A stretch of 64,000 nucleotides of DNA from Paenibacillus tritici (GTDB lineage Bacteria; Bacillota; Bacilli; Paenibacillales; Paenibacillaceae): positions 186,001-250,000 of the forward strand of contig NZ_JABMKX010000001.1 of NCBI RefSeq assembly GCF_013204885.1. Reading direction: 5' to 3'. Positions 8,473 to 16,501 of the stretch are shown piece after piece. Made by a program: the position numbers and the translations under genes. Each line of letters begins with the position of its first letter. The stretch's first letter is position 1. The notes below the pieces were generated by a model that was not told where the DNA came from, did not search any database, and worked only from the letters and a program-made list of their open reading frames with translations.

Positions 8473-9468
8473 ATGAGTTCAATTACTGCATTTGAAGGGC
8501 ACTATGAGGGAGAAGCCGCCATCTGGCTGAAGGCCGGACGTTATGAGGCTGCGGTTCTGCCGGGCATCGGCGGGAATCTGATCTGCTTCCGTGATACTGA
8601 GAGCGGTTACCGTTTCCTGCATGAGCCAGGTGCGGAGGAGATGGAAGTATTCAAGGCTAACCCCGGCATTCACGGCATTCCTGTGTTGTTCCCGCCGAAC
8701 CGCTACGAAGACGGGGAATTCCCGTGGAACGGACAAACCTACCACTTGCCGGTTAATGAGGCCAAGACAGGCAACCATCTGCACGGTTTCTTACATACAG
8801 CAGCATGGGAGGTAGAGGAATTCGGCAGCGGTACAAGCGAAAGCTTCGTCACTGTAGCGATCAAGGTGGATGAGAATCATCCTTCTTATCAATATCTGCC
8901 GTTCAAATATACCGTCAAGCTGCGCTATACGCTGGGCGAAGCCGGTCTGTCCCAGCAATTGCTGGTTCGTAATGACGGCGAAGTGCTGATGCCTTGTCTG
9001 CTGGCGTTCCATACTGCCATTAATGCACCCTTCGCACCAGGCAGCACAGCCCAGGATTACCGCGTCAAAGTAACGATCGGTGAGCGCTGGGAGCTGAGCG
9101 ACGACCGGATGCTGCCGACCGGCAAATTCCAGGAGCTGACTGCCGATGAAGTGGCCTTGCGCGGCGAAGGAGTGTATCCGTTCTATGCGCCGATGGACAA
9201 CCACTACACCGCAGCCGCCCAGAACGGACGGAACCGGATGGAGCTTACCGACCGCAAAGCCGGAGTTACACTGGTGTATGATGTGGGCACCTCTTACAAG
9301 CAGTGGATGATTTGGAACAACGGCGCAACAGAAGGCTTCTTCTGTCCGGAGCCGCAGATCAACCTGGTGAACGCACCGAAGGTAGATCTTCCTGCAGAGG
9401 ACATCGGCCTGTTCGGTCTGGAGCCTGGGGAGTATTGGGAGGAGAGCAGCCGGTTGTATGTGAAGTAG
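8473..9468 (+). CDS. Aldose 1-epimerase family protein
   Basis: Galactose-mutarotase-like protein of about 331 residues. It probably interconverts alpha and beta anomers of an aldose. The His in GNHLHGF and the His in LLAFHTAINAPF match the two conserved mutarotase histidines, and FFCPEPQ supplies the candidate general-base Glu. The start is uncertain: ATG 8473 has AAGGGG about 9-10 nt upstream and begins where family homology is expected, but ATG 8446 is also possible. It lies 82 nt downstream of the MgtC gene. The transcript must cross an interspersed repeat before a terminator at 9710. Confidence 0.85.
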   Translation: MSSITAFEGHYEGEAAIWLKAGRYEAAVLPGIGGNLICFRDTESGYRFLHEPGAEEMEVFKANPGIHGIPVLFPPNRYEDGEFPWNGQTYHLPVNEAKTGNHLHGFLHTAAWEVEEFGSGTSESFVTVAIKVDENHPSYQYLPFKYTVKLRYTLGEAGLSQQLLVRNDGEVLMPCLLAFHTAINAPFAPGSTAQDYRVKVTIGERWELSDDRMLPTGKFQELTADEVALRGEGVYPFYAPMDNHYTAAAQNGRNRMELTDRKAGVTLVYDVGTSYKQWMIWNNGATEGFFCPEPQINLVNAPKVDLPAEDIGLFGLEPGEYWEESSRLYVK

Positions 9469-9474
9469 GGGGAT

Positions 9475-9679
9475 ATAGCTTGAACCGGGAAAGTCCACTC
9501 AGGGGTCAGCCGTGGCTGCAGAGAATGTTTGACTTCCGGCCGCTGTTGTCCCCAGATTTCTTGATTTAAACCGCTCTTCGCGGTGGAAATCCGGGAACAA
9601 AGGCGGTCGCTATCGCTCCTACAGTTCAAACTTCTCTTCCGCCACTTCACCCTTAGTGTATATACCAAATTCAAGCTAT
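9475..9679. repeat. Interspersed repeat A, copy 1 (MITE-like)
   Basis: The segment 9523-9643 matches the reverse complement of 20734-20897. Shared blocks include GACTTCCGGCCGCTGTTG, CCCCAGATTTCTTGATTT and CTATCGCTCCTACAGTT. In this copy 10-base inverted ends (ATAGCTTGAA at 9475-9484, TTCAAGCTAT at 9670-9679) surround the core. It separates the epimerase gene from its terminator at 9710. No coding capacity. Confidence 0.7.
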
Positions 9680-9709
9680 CTCTTGGAGTTGAGAATAGAT
9701 AAGAAAGAG

Positions 9710-9739
9710 GAGAGCAGCGCTTATGCTGCTCTCTTTTTT
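9710..9739 (+). terminator. Intrinsic terminator
   Basis: GAGAGCAGC / GCTGCTCTC stem with a six-base loop followed by TTTTTT. It lies 240 bp beyond the epimerase stop, on the far side of repeat A. Confidence 0.88.
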
Positions 9740-9849
9740 GAAAAGAGAAGTGCTTTTCCAAATATTGCGTACTTCTTCCCGCTTGAAGGTTATATTTACG
9801 TCATGCACGAGCCGGGTAGACGAACGGGAGACGATTGGAGGGGGAGTAG

Positions 9850-10045
9850 ATGGATTTTCTCCACTTGCTGAAGTACGGATGACCACTGTTGGGGGAGCAG
9901 TTGGAAAAACAGCACTTCATTAATCACAATTTACGCAAAAGGGCAGGAATCCTCAACAGCAGATGCTGTTTTTCCACTTGCTTACGCCAAATCGTCGGAA
10001 ACGGCTAAATTAAGATACGTTTATCCACCTGCTGAAGTACGGAGG
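9850..10045 (+). repeat. Interspersed repeat B, copy 1
   Basis: Aligns with 27590-27785 in the same orientation and with the reverse complements of 47397-47590 and 47675-47868. Conserved blocks are TGGATTTTCTCCACTTGCT, GTTGGAAAAACAGCACTT, TGCTGTTTTTCCACTTGCT and AAATTAAGATACGTTTATCC. The CCACYTGCT motif recurs at 9861, 9974 and 10025, the last two 51 bp apart. The rest of the 700-bp gap up to 10174 shows no gene. Confidence 0.75.
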
Positions 10046-10173
10046 GTTCCTGCTACGACAGACAGCTGTGGGATCAAGGATGCCTAATGTTCCTTTTTGG
10101 ATACTGAATTTTAAGGCGGTTTTAAGCTTAAAGGCGTATACTACTCCTTTAACCGAGTTAGGAGTGATTGCAC

Positions 10174-11985
10174 TTGTCGCGGATATTACCTTCCAAACGT
10201 TTGTCGTATTTGCTGGTTGTTTTGCTGGCCGAAGGATTCGGGCTGAATTTTTTCCTTCAGGCTGCTACTTTTCGCATGGATCTGCCCCGGGCCCTGGAGT
10301 GGGTTGGCTCGTATCCATGGCTGTATGGTACAGGAAGCTTGTTCATTTTCTTCATTCTGCTCTTAAGTTCAGTGCTGCTGCCCAATACATATGCGGGGCC
10401 GGCGGTTACCGGTGCAGTGTTCCTGCTGCTGGGCATTGCCAGTGCGCAGAAGCTTGCTGCGAGGGGGGAACCGCTGTTTCCGTGGGATCTCATGCTGCTG
10501 AGGAATGCCGGTGAGATGAGCAAAATCACCAGCGGCATCATCTCGCCGACTGCTATCGTGGCCGCAGCTGTGCTGATTGCCGGGCTGGCGGTTGTGATCT
10601 TCAAGCTGCCCAAGAATAGAATCAGACTACCGCTGCGATTAACGCTGGGCGGGATATCCGTGGCTTGCAGCGCAGGATTCCTGGTGCTGGTCACCGGCCA
10701 TTCCCCTGTTGTTGCGGCTATGAATTATCAGAACATCTTCTGGAATCAGAAGGTTAATTATACACAGAACGGGTTTGTGTATGCCTTTGCCGGGAATTTG
10801 CGGCAGAGTCTGATGGAGAAGCCGGAGGGGTACAGCCGTGAGGCGGTTGAAGCGGTGGCGGCCAAGTACTCGGCATTGCCGGATACGCCGGTGCAGGCCA
10901 GCCCTGAAGAACAGCCGAACATTCTGTTCATGATGAACGAGGCGTTCTTTGATCCTACGCGTCTGCCCGGGTATACGTTAAGCGAAGATCCGCTGAAATT
11001 CATCCATGGGGCGGCGGAGCAGACTCCGTCAGGGTATTTGCTGTCCCCGGAATTCGGTGGCAATACGGCGAATGTTGAATTCGAGGCCCTGACTGGGCTG
11101 TCGATGTACTTCCTGGGAGACGGAACCATTCCTTATCAACAGCGCATCGTCAAAATGTCTACGCTGCCGTCAATCGTCAGCATTCTGAAGGAGAGAGGGT
11201 ATCAGGCACGGGCGGTGCATCCGTTCGATGAGACCTTCTATAACCGCAACCGCGTCTACCCGTTGCTGGGCTTCGACAGCTTCACCAGTGAGAAGGATCT
11301 GCCGGATGCAGCCCGTCTTACTCCGGGAGGGTACATCTCGGACAAGGCCGCTGTACAGGAGGCGGTCCGGCAGCTTAAGGACGCATCCGCACCGACATTC
11401 CTGCATCTGGTGACGATGCAGAACCATTTTCCATTCACCAAAGGGATGAACGGACCGAACACAATCACCGTCGAGGGCGGCCGGCCGGAACAGAAGGATG
11501 AGCTTGAGACCTATGTGCAGGATACGAAGCTGACGGACGAGGCACTGGCTTACATGCAGCAGGAGCTGCTCAAGCTCGAGCGGCCCACCATTGCAGTATT
11601 CTGGGGGGATCATCTGCCGGCGCTGACCGCCGGAATCTATACCGAAGCAGGCTGGGATCAGGAGCCGAGGCTGAAGCATGAGACACAATTATTGATTCTG
11701 GCTAATTTTGAGATTGGCAAGGAGCCGCTGGGTACCCTGAGTCCGGCCTTCCTGGGTCCTGCCGTCTTCAGATTATCCGGCCAGAGCTTGCCGGCCTATT
11801 ACAAGCTGCTGGAGCAGGTGCGGGCTGAAATTCCCGGACTGAGCAAGAAGGTGCTGATCGGGCCGGGCAACAGAGGAGTTCTGCATGAGCTGACACCGGA
11901 TCAGCAGGAGCTGCTGAATGACTATCGTCTGATCGAATATGACCTGCTGGAAGGCGAGAAGTATGCAGAGTCTCTGATGTTCTGA
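10174..11985 (+). CDS. LTA synthase family protein (membrane sulfatase-fold glycerol/phosphoethanolamine transferase)
   Basis: About 603 residues. Roughly the first 170 residues hold five membrane helices, and the rest is an extracytoplasmic alkaline-phosphatase/sulfatase-fold domain. Metal and catalytic features are the Glu in NILFMMNEAFFD, the Thr in EFGGNTANVEFEALTG (position of the nucleophile in LtaS), the His in HLVTMQNHFPF, and FWGDHLPAL. LtaS enzymes polymerise glycerol-phosphate from phosphatidylglycerol, so this one probably builds or decorates teichoic acid. The start is TTG: TTG 10174 has AGGAG 9 nt upstream, better spaced than TTG 10168. It is a single gene in a repeat-rich setting. 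Confidence 0.88.
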   Translation: MSRILPSKRLSYLLVVLLAEGFGLNFFLQAATFRMDLPRALEWVGSYPWLYGTGSLFIFFILLLSSVLLPNTYAGPAVTGAVFLLLGIASAQKLAARGEPLFPWDLMLLRNAGEMSKITSGIISPTAIVAAAVLIAGLAVVIFKLPKNRIRLPLRLTLGGISVACSAGFLVLVTGHSPVVAAMNYQNIFWNQKVNYTQNGFVYAFAGNLRQSLMEKPEGYSREAVEAVAAKYSALPDTPVQASPEEQPNILFMMNEAFFDPTRLPGYTLSEDPLKFIHGAAEQTPSGYLLSPEFGGNTANVEFEALTGLSMYFLGDGTIPYQQRIVKMSTLPSIVSILKERGYQARAVHPFDETFYNRNRVYPLLGFDSFTSEKDLPDAARLTPGGYISDKAAVQEAVRQLKDASAPTFLHLVTMQNHFPFTKGMNGPNTITVEGGRPEQKDELETYVQDTKLTDEALAYMQQELLKLERPTIAVFWGDHLPALTAGIYTEAGWDQEPRLKHETQLLILANFEIGKEPLGTLSPAFLGPAVFRLSGQSLPAYYKLLEQVRAEIPGLSKKVLIGPGNRGVLHELTPDQQELLNDYRLIEYDLLEGEKYAESLMF

Positions 11986-12036
11986 CCGGCAGAACCGACA
12001 CCACCAGCACAATAGGCACAACCCAAGTCTCCAGAC

Positions 12037-12987
12037 TCAGCGCAGCCCCACATCATGGAAGCGGTTCGCAATGGGTTCGCGCAGCAGGCCGCGGATGGAT
12101 TGAATCGCAGCGGTCTCGATACGCTGTGCTTCCCGGAGGAGCGTGATCAGCTCCTGGCGTCTAGTCGCAGCTGGAAGCAGCGTGTTCACGCCTAACCGTG
12201 CCGTGATTTCATCATAGACGGCGGACAGGGATGCGTAATGACCCGCAGTCTTGTCGAGTCCAGGCATGTAGGTGCAGGCCCAATTGGTGTAACTGGCCGC
12301 ATCCTTTTTGCAAGACGCATAGAATACCAAGGTTTCATAAGCACCAGCGGCATCATAAGCATCGCCTGAGAAGGCTTCCAGCATGGCATCATAAGCCTGC
12401 AAGCCGCAGGCATACTGCGCTTCGGGCAGCAGCGGGTCATGGACCTCTGCTTTGTACACCGCCTGGATTAAGGATTCCCGGATGACCTGCGGGAGCTCCT
12501 TGCGGATCTGTCCTTCATAGATCTGACAGTACCAATAGGGAGTCGTATTCCTTCCCAGTTGTGCGTACGGCAGCTCCAGCTCAGCGCCAGAGGACATCTC
12601 ATTGTAATAGAATAGCTGCTTGCGGTCATCGGAGCGGGTGATCACCACAAACTGGTCTTTCCAGCAGACAACGCCGGTGCCTTGCGCAAGCGACCCGCGG
12701 ATATCCAGGATCGCCTGCTTCTGATAGAGCGGGAAGGTTGGGGCGAAATGATAACCTGCCGACTGACCGGCGACAATGCCGATTAGATCTGCTGCTACTG
12801 TGTGTTCGGCCGCCCAGTTATAGGCCGTTGGTGAATCCTTATGAAGCTGTCTGTGGACGGAGAGCCGGAAGCAGGAGGCCGTCATCCCGGATAACATAGG
12901 CTTCGGCAGATTGAACCAGCCTTTGGCGGACAGGACCTGGTGCAAGGCATCAACATAAGATATGGTGAGCGGGTGCTTGTCTCTCAT
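12037..12987 (-). CDS. Uncharacterised BtrH/C39-like protein, paralog 2
   Basis: A 316-residue cytoplasmic protein, clearly paralogous to the next gene upstream; both share the N-terminal DALxxVLxxxGxF and PxMLSGxxxxxFxxSVH segments. The pattern resembles the N-terminal domain of butirosin protein BtrH and, more loosely, C39-type papain-like folds, where a GxxxxxW..F.VI element carries the catalytic His. In this copy the expected His is replaced (QFVVITRSDD), suggesting a non-catalytic or binding role. ATG 12987 overlaps the upstream stop as ATGA, so translation is coupled. It is the last gene of a WYL-regulator operon. Function unknown; the fold assignment is tentative. Confidence 0.75.
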   Translation of the reverse strand: MRDKHPLTISYVDALHQVLSAKGWFNLPKPMLSGMTASCFRLSVHRQLHKDSPTAYNWAAEHTVAADLIGIVAGQSAGYHFAPTFPLYQKQAILDIRGSLAQGTGVVCWKDQFVVITRSDDRKQLFYYNEMSSGAELELPYAQLGRNTTPYWYCQIYEGQIRKELPQVIRESLIQAVYKAEVHDPLLPEAQYACGLQAYDAMLEAFSGDAYDAAGAYETLVFYASCKKDAASYTNWACTYMPGLDKTAGHYASLSAVYDEITARLGVNTLLPAATRRQELITLLREAQRIETAAIQSIRGLLREPIANRFHDVGLR

Positions 12988-13955
12988 CGTGCTGTATGGG
13001 CCCCCCATCTTGGCAGAATGGAACGTTTCAGATCCGGGTACTGCCCGGAGATGACTCTAACCTGCTGCATGGCCTGTTCCTCCAGTTCCATAGCCTGCTG
13101 GACAACAGCGCAGAGAGATGGAAGCTGCTCAGGCAGCAGCACTCTGTTACCGGGCGCCACGGGAAGGGAGGCGGCCAGCTGCAACCGCATTATTTTCTCC
13201 AATTGAGCGTATATACCATGAACTTCACCGAGCCCCGGCAGTACAGACTGAACCTCCTCCAGATAACGGCGAATCTCAGAGCGTGAGCTCAAATAGGATT
13301 CAAGAATATAGACAGCGCCGCTATTGTCGAAATCCCCCTGCTGAAGAGCGCCGATCAGGAAGCTGTAGGCCAGGCGGCCGGAAGCTATACTTTGGTCAGG
13401 CAATATTTTATACGGAGTCTCCCAGTCCTCCAGGGCAAGCCTCAGGGATTCGAGGACAGCGTCCTGCAGCGGAATATCCACCTTATCCCCGATATACTGG
13501 CAGTACCAGAAGGAGGTGAAGTTAATGCCGAAGTTGTCATAGAGCACATACTCCGTCCCGCCGGACTTGCCATCCTGTACATAGAACACTTGATCCTCCT
13601 CGTCATAGCCATGAATCACGCCGAACTCCGGTATCCAGTAGATGCAGGCCCTGCCCCGGTCCAGACTCTGCTTTACACTCTCAATAGCGATCCGCTGATA
13701 CTCCCTGAACGACTCATGTCTGCTCCTCCCCCCATCATAGACGGTATAAATGCCGAGATTATCTATGCCCGGACCATGCTCCTGGCCCCACTGTCCATAA
13801 GCGGTAACGGAGTGGAAATAGAGCTTCTCATGCACCGAGAATTTGAAGGCCATGCCGCTAAGCCCGGAGAGCATGAATTTCGGACCCTGGAATAACCCCG
13901 CAGCAGTCAGGACCGCATAGAGGGCATCGGTAAAAGATTTGGATTCACGCTTCAT
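12984..13955 (-). CDS. Uncharacterised BtrH/C39-like protein, paralog 1
   Basis: A 323-residue protein without signal peptide or membrane helix. The N-terminal half has KFMLSGLSGMAFKFSVHEKL and ACIYWIPEFGVIHGYDEEDQ; the second resembles the His/Asp half of a papain-like or C39 active site, and this paralog keeps the His (VIHGYD) that paralog 2 lacks. No matching N-terminal Cys is evident. The C-terminal half is helical and Leu/Glu-rich. ATG 13955 is chosen because GAAGGA sits 7 nt upstream and it begins 11 nt after the WYL gene ends. Context suggests that the WYL protein controls both paralogs. I do not know the function. Confidence 0.75.
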   Translation of the reverse strand: MKRESKSFTDALYAVLTAAGLFQGPKFMLSGLSGMAFKFSVHEKLYFHSVTAYGQWGQEHGPGIDNLGIYTVYDGGRSRHESFREYQRIAIESVKQSLDRGRACIYWIPEFGVIHGYDEEDQVFYVQDGKSGGTEYVLYDNFGINFTSFWYCQYIGDKVDIPLQDAVLESLRLALEDWETPYKILPDQSIASGRLAYSFLIGALQQGDFDNSGAVYILESYLSSRSEIRRYLEEVQSVLPGLGEVHGIYAQLEKIMRLQLAASLPVAPGNRVLLPEQLPSLCAVVQQAMELEEQAMQQVRVISGQYPDLKRSILPRWGAHTAR

Positions 13956-13965
13956 CTGGATTCCT

Positions 13966-14904
13966 TCAAGGATTACTCTCGTTCTCACGCTCATTCTCCT
14001 GTTCATCTAGCAGTGTCAGTACAGCCCGGCACCTGTCCCGGACCTTGTGCTTCAGCCATTTGGGGGAGAGGATTCCGGTCCAGTCCGAGCGGAGCAGGTG
14101 TCCCAGGAAGGCTTCGGTGTCCCAAAAGTCGATTTCGTACACATCTCCTCCGGCTGCGCGGACCGCATACCCGCCCCATGAGGAGTCCGCAGGTGCTTCT
14201 CTTAAGGTGATACGGGCCGTGAACGGCTTCAGCGGCGGTCTGCTCTGCTGTGGCGGGGAGACCGAACCTTCTTCTTCACCAGCTGAGAAAGTCCTGCCCG
14301 TCAGCTTCAGCTGCCGGATACCGGATAGCATGTAGAACGCTGGCTGCTCCTGGTCTTCGATAGCTGCAAGAAGATAATCTTCATCCAGACGGCGGCTCAG
14401 CTTCACGGGACATAGAAACAGCTCCTGCGGCGGGTCCTGCTGCCCCTGGTAGAGGACATGGATCACGCTGCGGGACGCAATGGCTTGCTCCAGCAGTTCA
14501 ATGATCTGCAGCAAGCGGGCATCCACTTCAAATACAGGAAGCCGGATGTCCTTATCCGCGTTAGGCTGCGCCGTGAACCGCTCCAGCAGACCGCCGATTT
14601 TGCGGATCGTCCGGGCATTCTCATAATCATAATGGCTGTAACGATAAGCCAGATATTTAAGTATCCGCTGCTCCTCGTCCGTGATATACAGATGCGGCAG
14701 CACAAAGCTGTTATCCTCATATATATATCCCCGCTGCTTCGCCACGTACCGGAGGGGAGCACGCAGAGACTCGGCCAGATATTCGATATCCCGCTGCGCC
14801 TGGCGCCTGGAAATCTCGAATTGCTCCGCCAGCGAGTGGCTGTTCGGATATTTGGCATTTCGGATCTGCTGGTCAAACCACTGAATCCGGTGAATATGGC
14901 TCAT
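13966..14904 (-). CDS. WYL-domain transcriptional regulator
   Basis: A 312-residue regulator. The N-terminus (residues 1-60) is a DeoR-like winged helix-turn-helix (SLAEQFEISRRQAQRDIEYL). The middle and C-terminal parts match the WYL sensor domain plus WCX extension, with VIHVLYQGQ, FLCPVKLSRRLDEDYLLA and a final GHLLRSDWTGILSPKWL segment. WYL domains are thought to bind nucleotides or nucleic acid and often govern stress or defence genes. It is the first gene of a three-gene minus-strand operon with the two paralogs. ATG 14904 follows AAAGGAG. Confidence 0.88.
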   Translation of the reverse strand: MSHIHRIQWFDQQIRNAKYPNSHSLAEQFEISRRQAQRDIEYLAESLRAPLRYVAKQRGYIYEDNSFVLPHLYITDEEQRILKYLAYRYSHYDYENARTIRKIGGLLERFTAQPNADKDIRLPVFEVDARLLQIIELLEQAIASRSVIHVLYQGQQDPPQELFLCPVKLSRRLDEDYLLAAIEDQEQPAFYMLSGIRQLKLTGRTFSAGEEEGSVSPPQQSRPPLKPFTARITLREAPADSSWGGYAVRAAGGDVYEIDFWDTEAFLGHLLRSDWTGILSPKWLKHKVRDRCRAVLTLLDEQENERENESNP

Positions 14905-14972
14905 GCGGCTCCGCTCCTTTCCTGTCGGTCAGCTTTCAGTATATCCGCTGGCGGTTATCTTACGCAACGAAA

Positions 14973-15028
14973 CAAGGATGCGCCCGGCTACATGCACTTA
15001 GGAGCATATAGGCGGGCAGACATCCTTG
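14973..15028 (-). terminator. Terminator of the zinc-ribbon gene
   Basis: CAAGGATG (14973-14980) pairs with CATCCTTG (15021-15028), with an inner GCCCG/CGGGC pair. Read on the minus strand it is followed by a T-rich TTGTTTCGTT stretch. It separates the zinc-ribbon gene from the WYL operon. Confidence 0.6.
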
Positions 15029-15069
15029 CACGATACCCTCAGGTTATACGGCGCATGACCTTTTATCGG

Positions 15070-15252
15070 CTATACGGCGTCTACTTTGCTTTGCGGTGCT
15101 TTGTCACAGCGTTTGCAGACCTTAAGGGCGGTACCGTCAGATTTAACTTTGGTGTAGAGCACCTTAATTCTGGTGGCCCCGCAGATCGGGCAGGTGCCGC
15201 GGCCATGGGAAGGGAGGGTCCAGAGTACCCGCCCGCGTTTTGTTTTTGACAT
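15070..15252 (-). CDS. Small zinc-ribbon protein
   Basis: A basic 60-residue protein with two CxxC knuckles, CPICGA near residue 21 and CKRCDK near 46, which should bind one zinc ion. No other domain is present. The Lys/Arg-rich composition suggests nucleic acid binding. ATG 15252 has GAGG about 9 nt upstream; ATG 15267 is the alternative. It faces away from the sugar-binding-protein gene, with a 31-bp hyphenated palindrome between them. Function not recognised. Confidence 0.7.
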   Translation of the reverse strand: MSKTKRGRVLWTLPSHGRGTCPICGATRIKVLYTKVKSDGTALKVCKRCDKAPQSKVDAV

Positions 15253-15303
15253 TTGTGTAGTCCTCATTTCAGTAATTTGGATGTTACCTGCCCAGTATAG
15301 AAC

Positions 15304-15334
15304 AACTGGTACGACATAAAATGTCGCATCAGTT
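15304..15334. promoter_or_regulatory. 31-bp hyphenated palindrome in a divergent promoter region
   Basis: A core CGACATAAAATGTCG (15312-15326) is flanked symmetrically by AACTG (15304-15308) and CAGTT (15330-15334), all centred on 15319. This nested symmetry is typical of a dimeric repressor operator. It lies between the zinc-ribbon gene and the sugar-sensing locus and could control either. Confidence 0.55.
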
Positions 15335-15463
15335 CACAATTTTGATTCATCTGCCCTGTAACGTAATTGACGGAAAGCCTGCCGAGCCATTAGACTAGAC
15401 TGGACAAAGATGGAAGAAGCTGGAGGATGTCTTTATTTTTTGGTTTTGAAAGGGGTTACATAC

Positions 15464-16477
15464 ATGAAAAAGCTCTGGCTAGTCTACGTGCTGCTGATCG
15501 GGATCTTTGTAATCTATGTGCTGAATTACAAGCAGCAGGGGGAGTCGGCAGACCCGTGGGAGACCGCCGGACTGCGCGGGAATATTGAGGATAAATATGT
15601 GATGGTCACCTTCCAGATCGGCATTGACTATTGGAAAAGCGTGCTGAAGGGCTTCGAGGATGCGGCAGAAGAGCTTAATGTATCTGTCGAATACCACGGC
15701 TCGACCCAGCATAATGCAAGTGAACAGATGACCGTGCTGGAGCAGACCATTGCCAAGAAGCCTGCGGGGATTGCGATCTCGGCGGTGAATTCCAAGCTGC
15801 TCACAGCGACCATTAATAAGGCGGTGGAGAGCGGCATTCCGGTCGTGCTGTTTGATTCGGGAGCTCAGGGCAGCAAAGCGTATTCTTTTCTGGGAACGGA
15901 TAATTACAAGGCCGGAACCCAGGCGGCGCACAAGATGGCCGAGCTGACCGGAAGCTCGGGCGAGGTTGCGATTATTACCACACCGGATCAGCATAATCAT
16001 CAGGAACGGACGGACGGCTTCACAGATACCATCCGCAGCAAGTACCCGGAGATGAGCCTTGTGGCTGTCAAGGATGGCCGGGGCGATCAGGTGGCCTCTA
16101 GGGAAGCGGCGGAGCAATTGCTGGTGCGGTATCCGCAGCTTGCCGGGATTTTTGCCACGGAATCCAATGGCGGAATCGGAGTGGCGGAGGCGGTGGATGC
16201 AGCCCGGGGCAGCGGCCCGTCACCGAAGATTATCAGCTTCGATACGGATAAGGGCACGCTCGATCTGGTGAAGGAAGGCAAAATTGCCGCAACGATGGCC
16301 CAGGGGACCTGGAATATGGGCTACTGGTCCCTCACCGAGCTGTTCCATCTGCACCGCGATCTGGAGGCTGACCCTGACGCCTATGCCCATAACAAGCCAC
16401 TGCCCGTCCCCGATTCTGTAGATACCGGCATAGATGTGGTCACCAGGCAGAACGTGGACAATTATTATGCCAAGTAG
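15464..16477 (+). CDS. Membrane-anchored sugar-binding protein (RbsB-like), likely sensor partner
   Basis: A 337-residue periplasmic-binding-protein-fold protein. The N-terminus is a hydrophobic anchor (residues 2-20) without a lipobox Cys, so it is probably held by an uncleaved signal anchor. Family features include FQIGIDYWKSVLKGFEDAA, AISAVNSKLL, FLGTDNYKAG and the ligand-site-like ESNGGIG. It precedes a YesM-type kinase and YesN-type regulator by 24 nt, and no permease or ATPase follows directly. In Firmicutes such proteins often present a sugar to the kinase ectodomain, so I infer a three-component sensor. ATG 15464 follows AAAGGGG. Confidence 0.85.
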   Translation: MKKLWLVYVLLIGIFVIYVLNYKQQGESADPWETAGLRGNIEDKYVMVTFQIGIDYWKSVLKGFEDAAEELNVSVEYHGSTQHNASEQMTVLEQTIAKKPAGIAISAVNSKLLTATINKAVESGIPVVLFDSGAQGSKAYSFLGTDNYKAGTQAAHKMAELTGSSGEVAIITTPDQHNHQERTDGFTDTIRSKYPEMSLVAVKDGRGDQVASREAAEQLLVRYPQLAGIFATESNGGIGVAEAVDAARGSGPSPKIISFDTDKGTLDLVKEGKIAATMAQGTWNMGYWSLTELFHLHRDLEADPDAYAHNKPLPVPDSVDTGIDVVTRQNVDNYYAK

Positions 16478-16501
16478 ACTGCGGCAGAGGGGGAGCCTGT
16501 G

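Noticed and set aside
10068..10514. Plus-strand open frame of 148 codons
   Set aside because: Overlaps the N-terminus of the LTA-synthase-like gene in another frame; that gene has membrane helices and family motifs.
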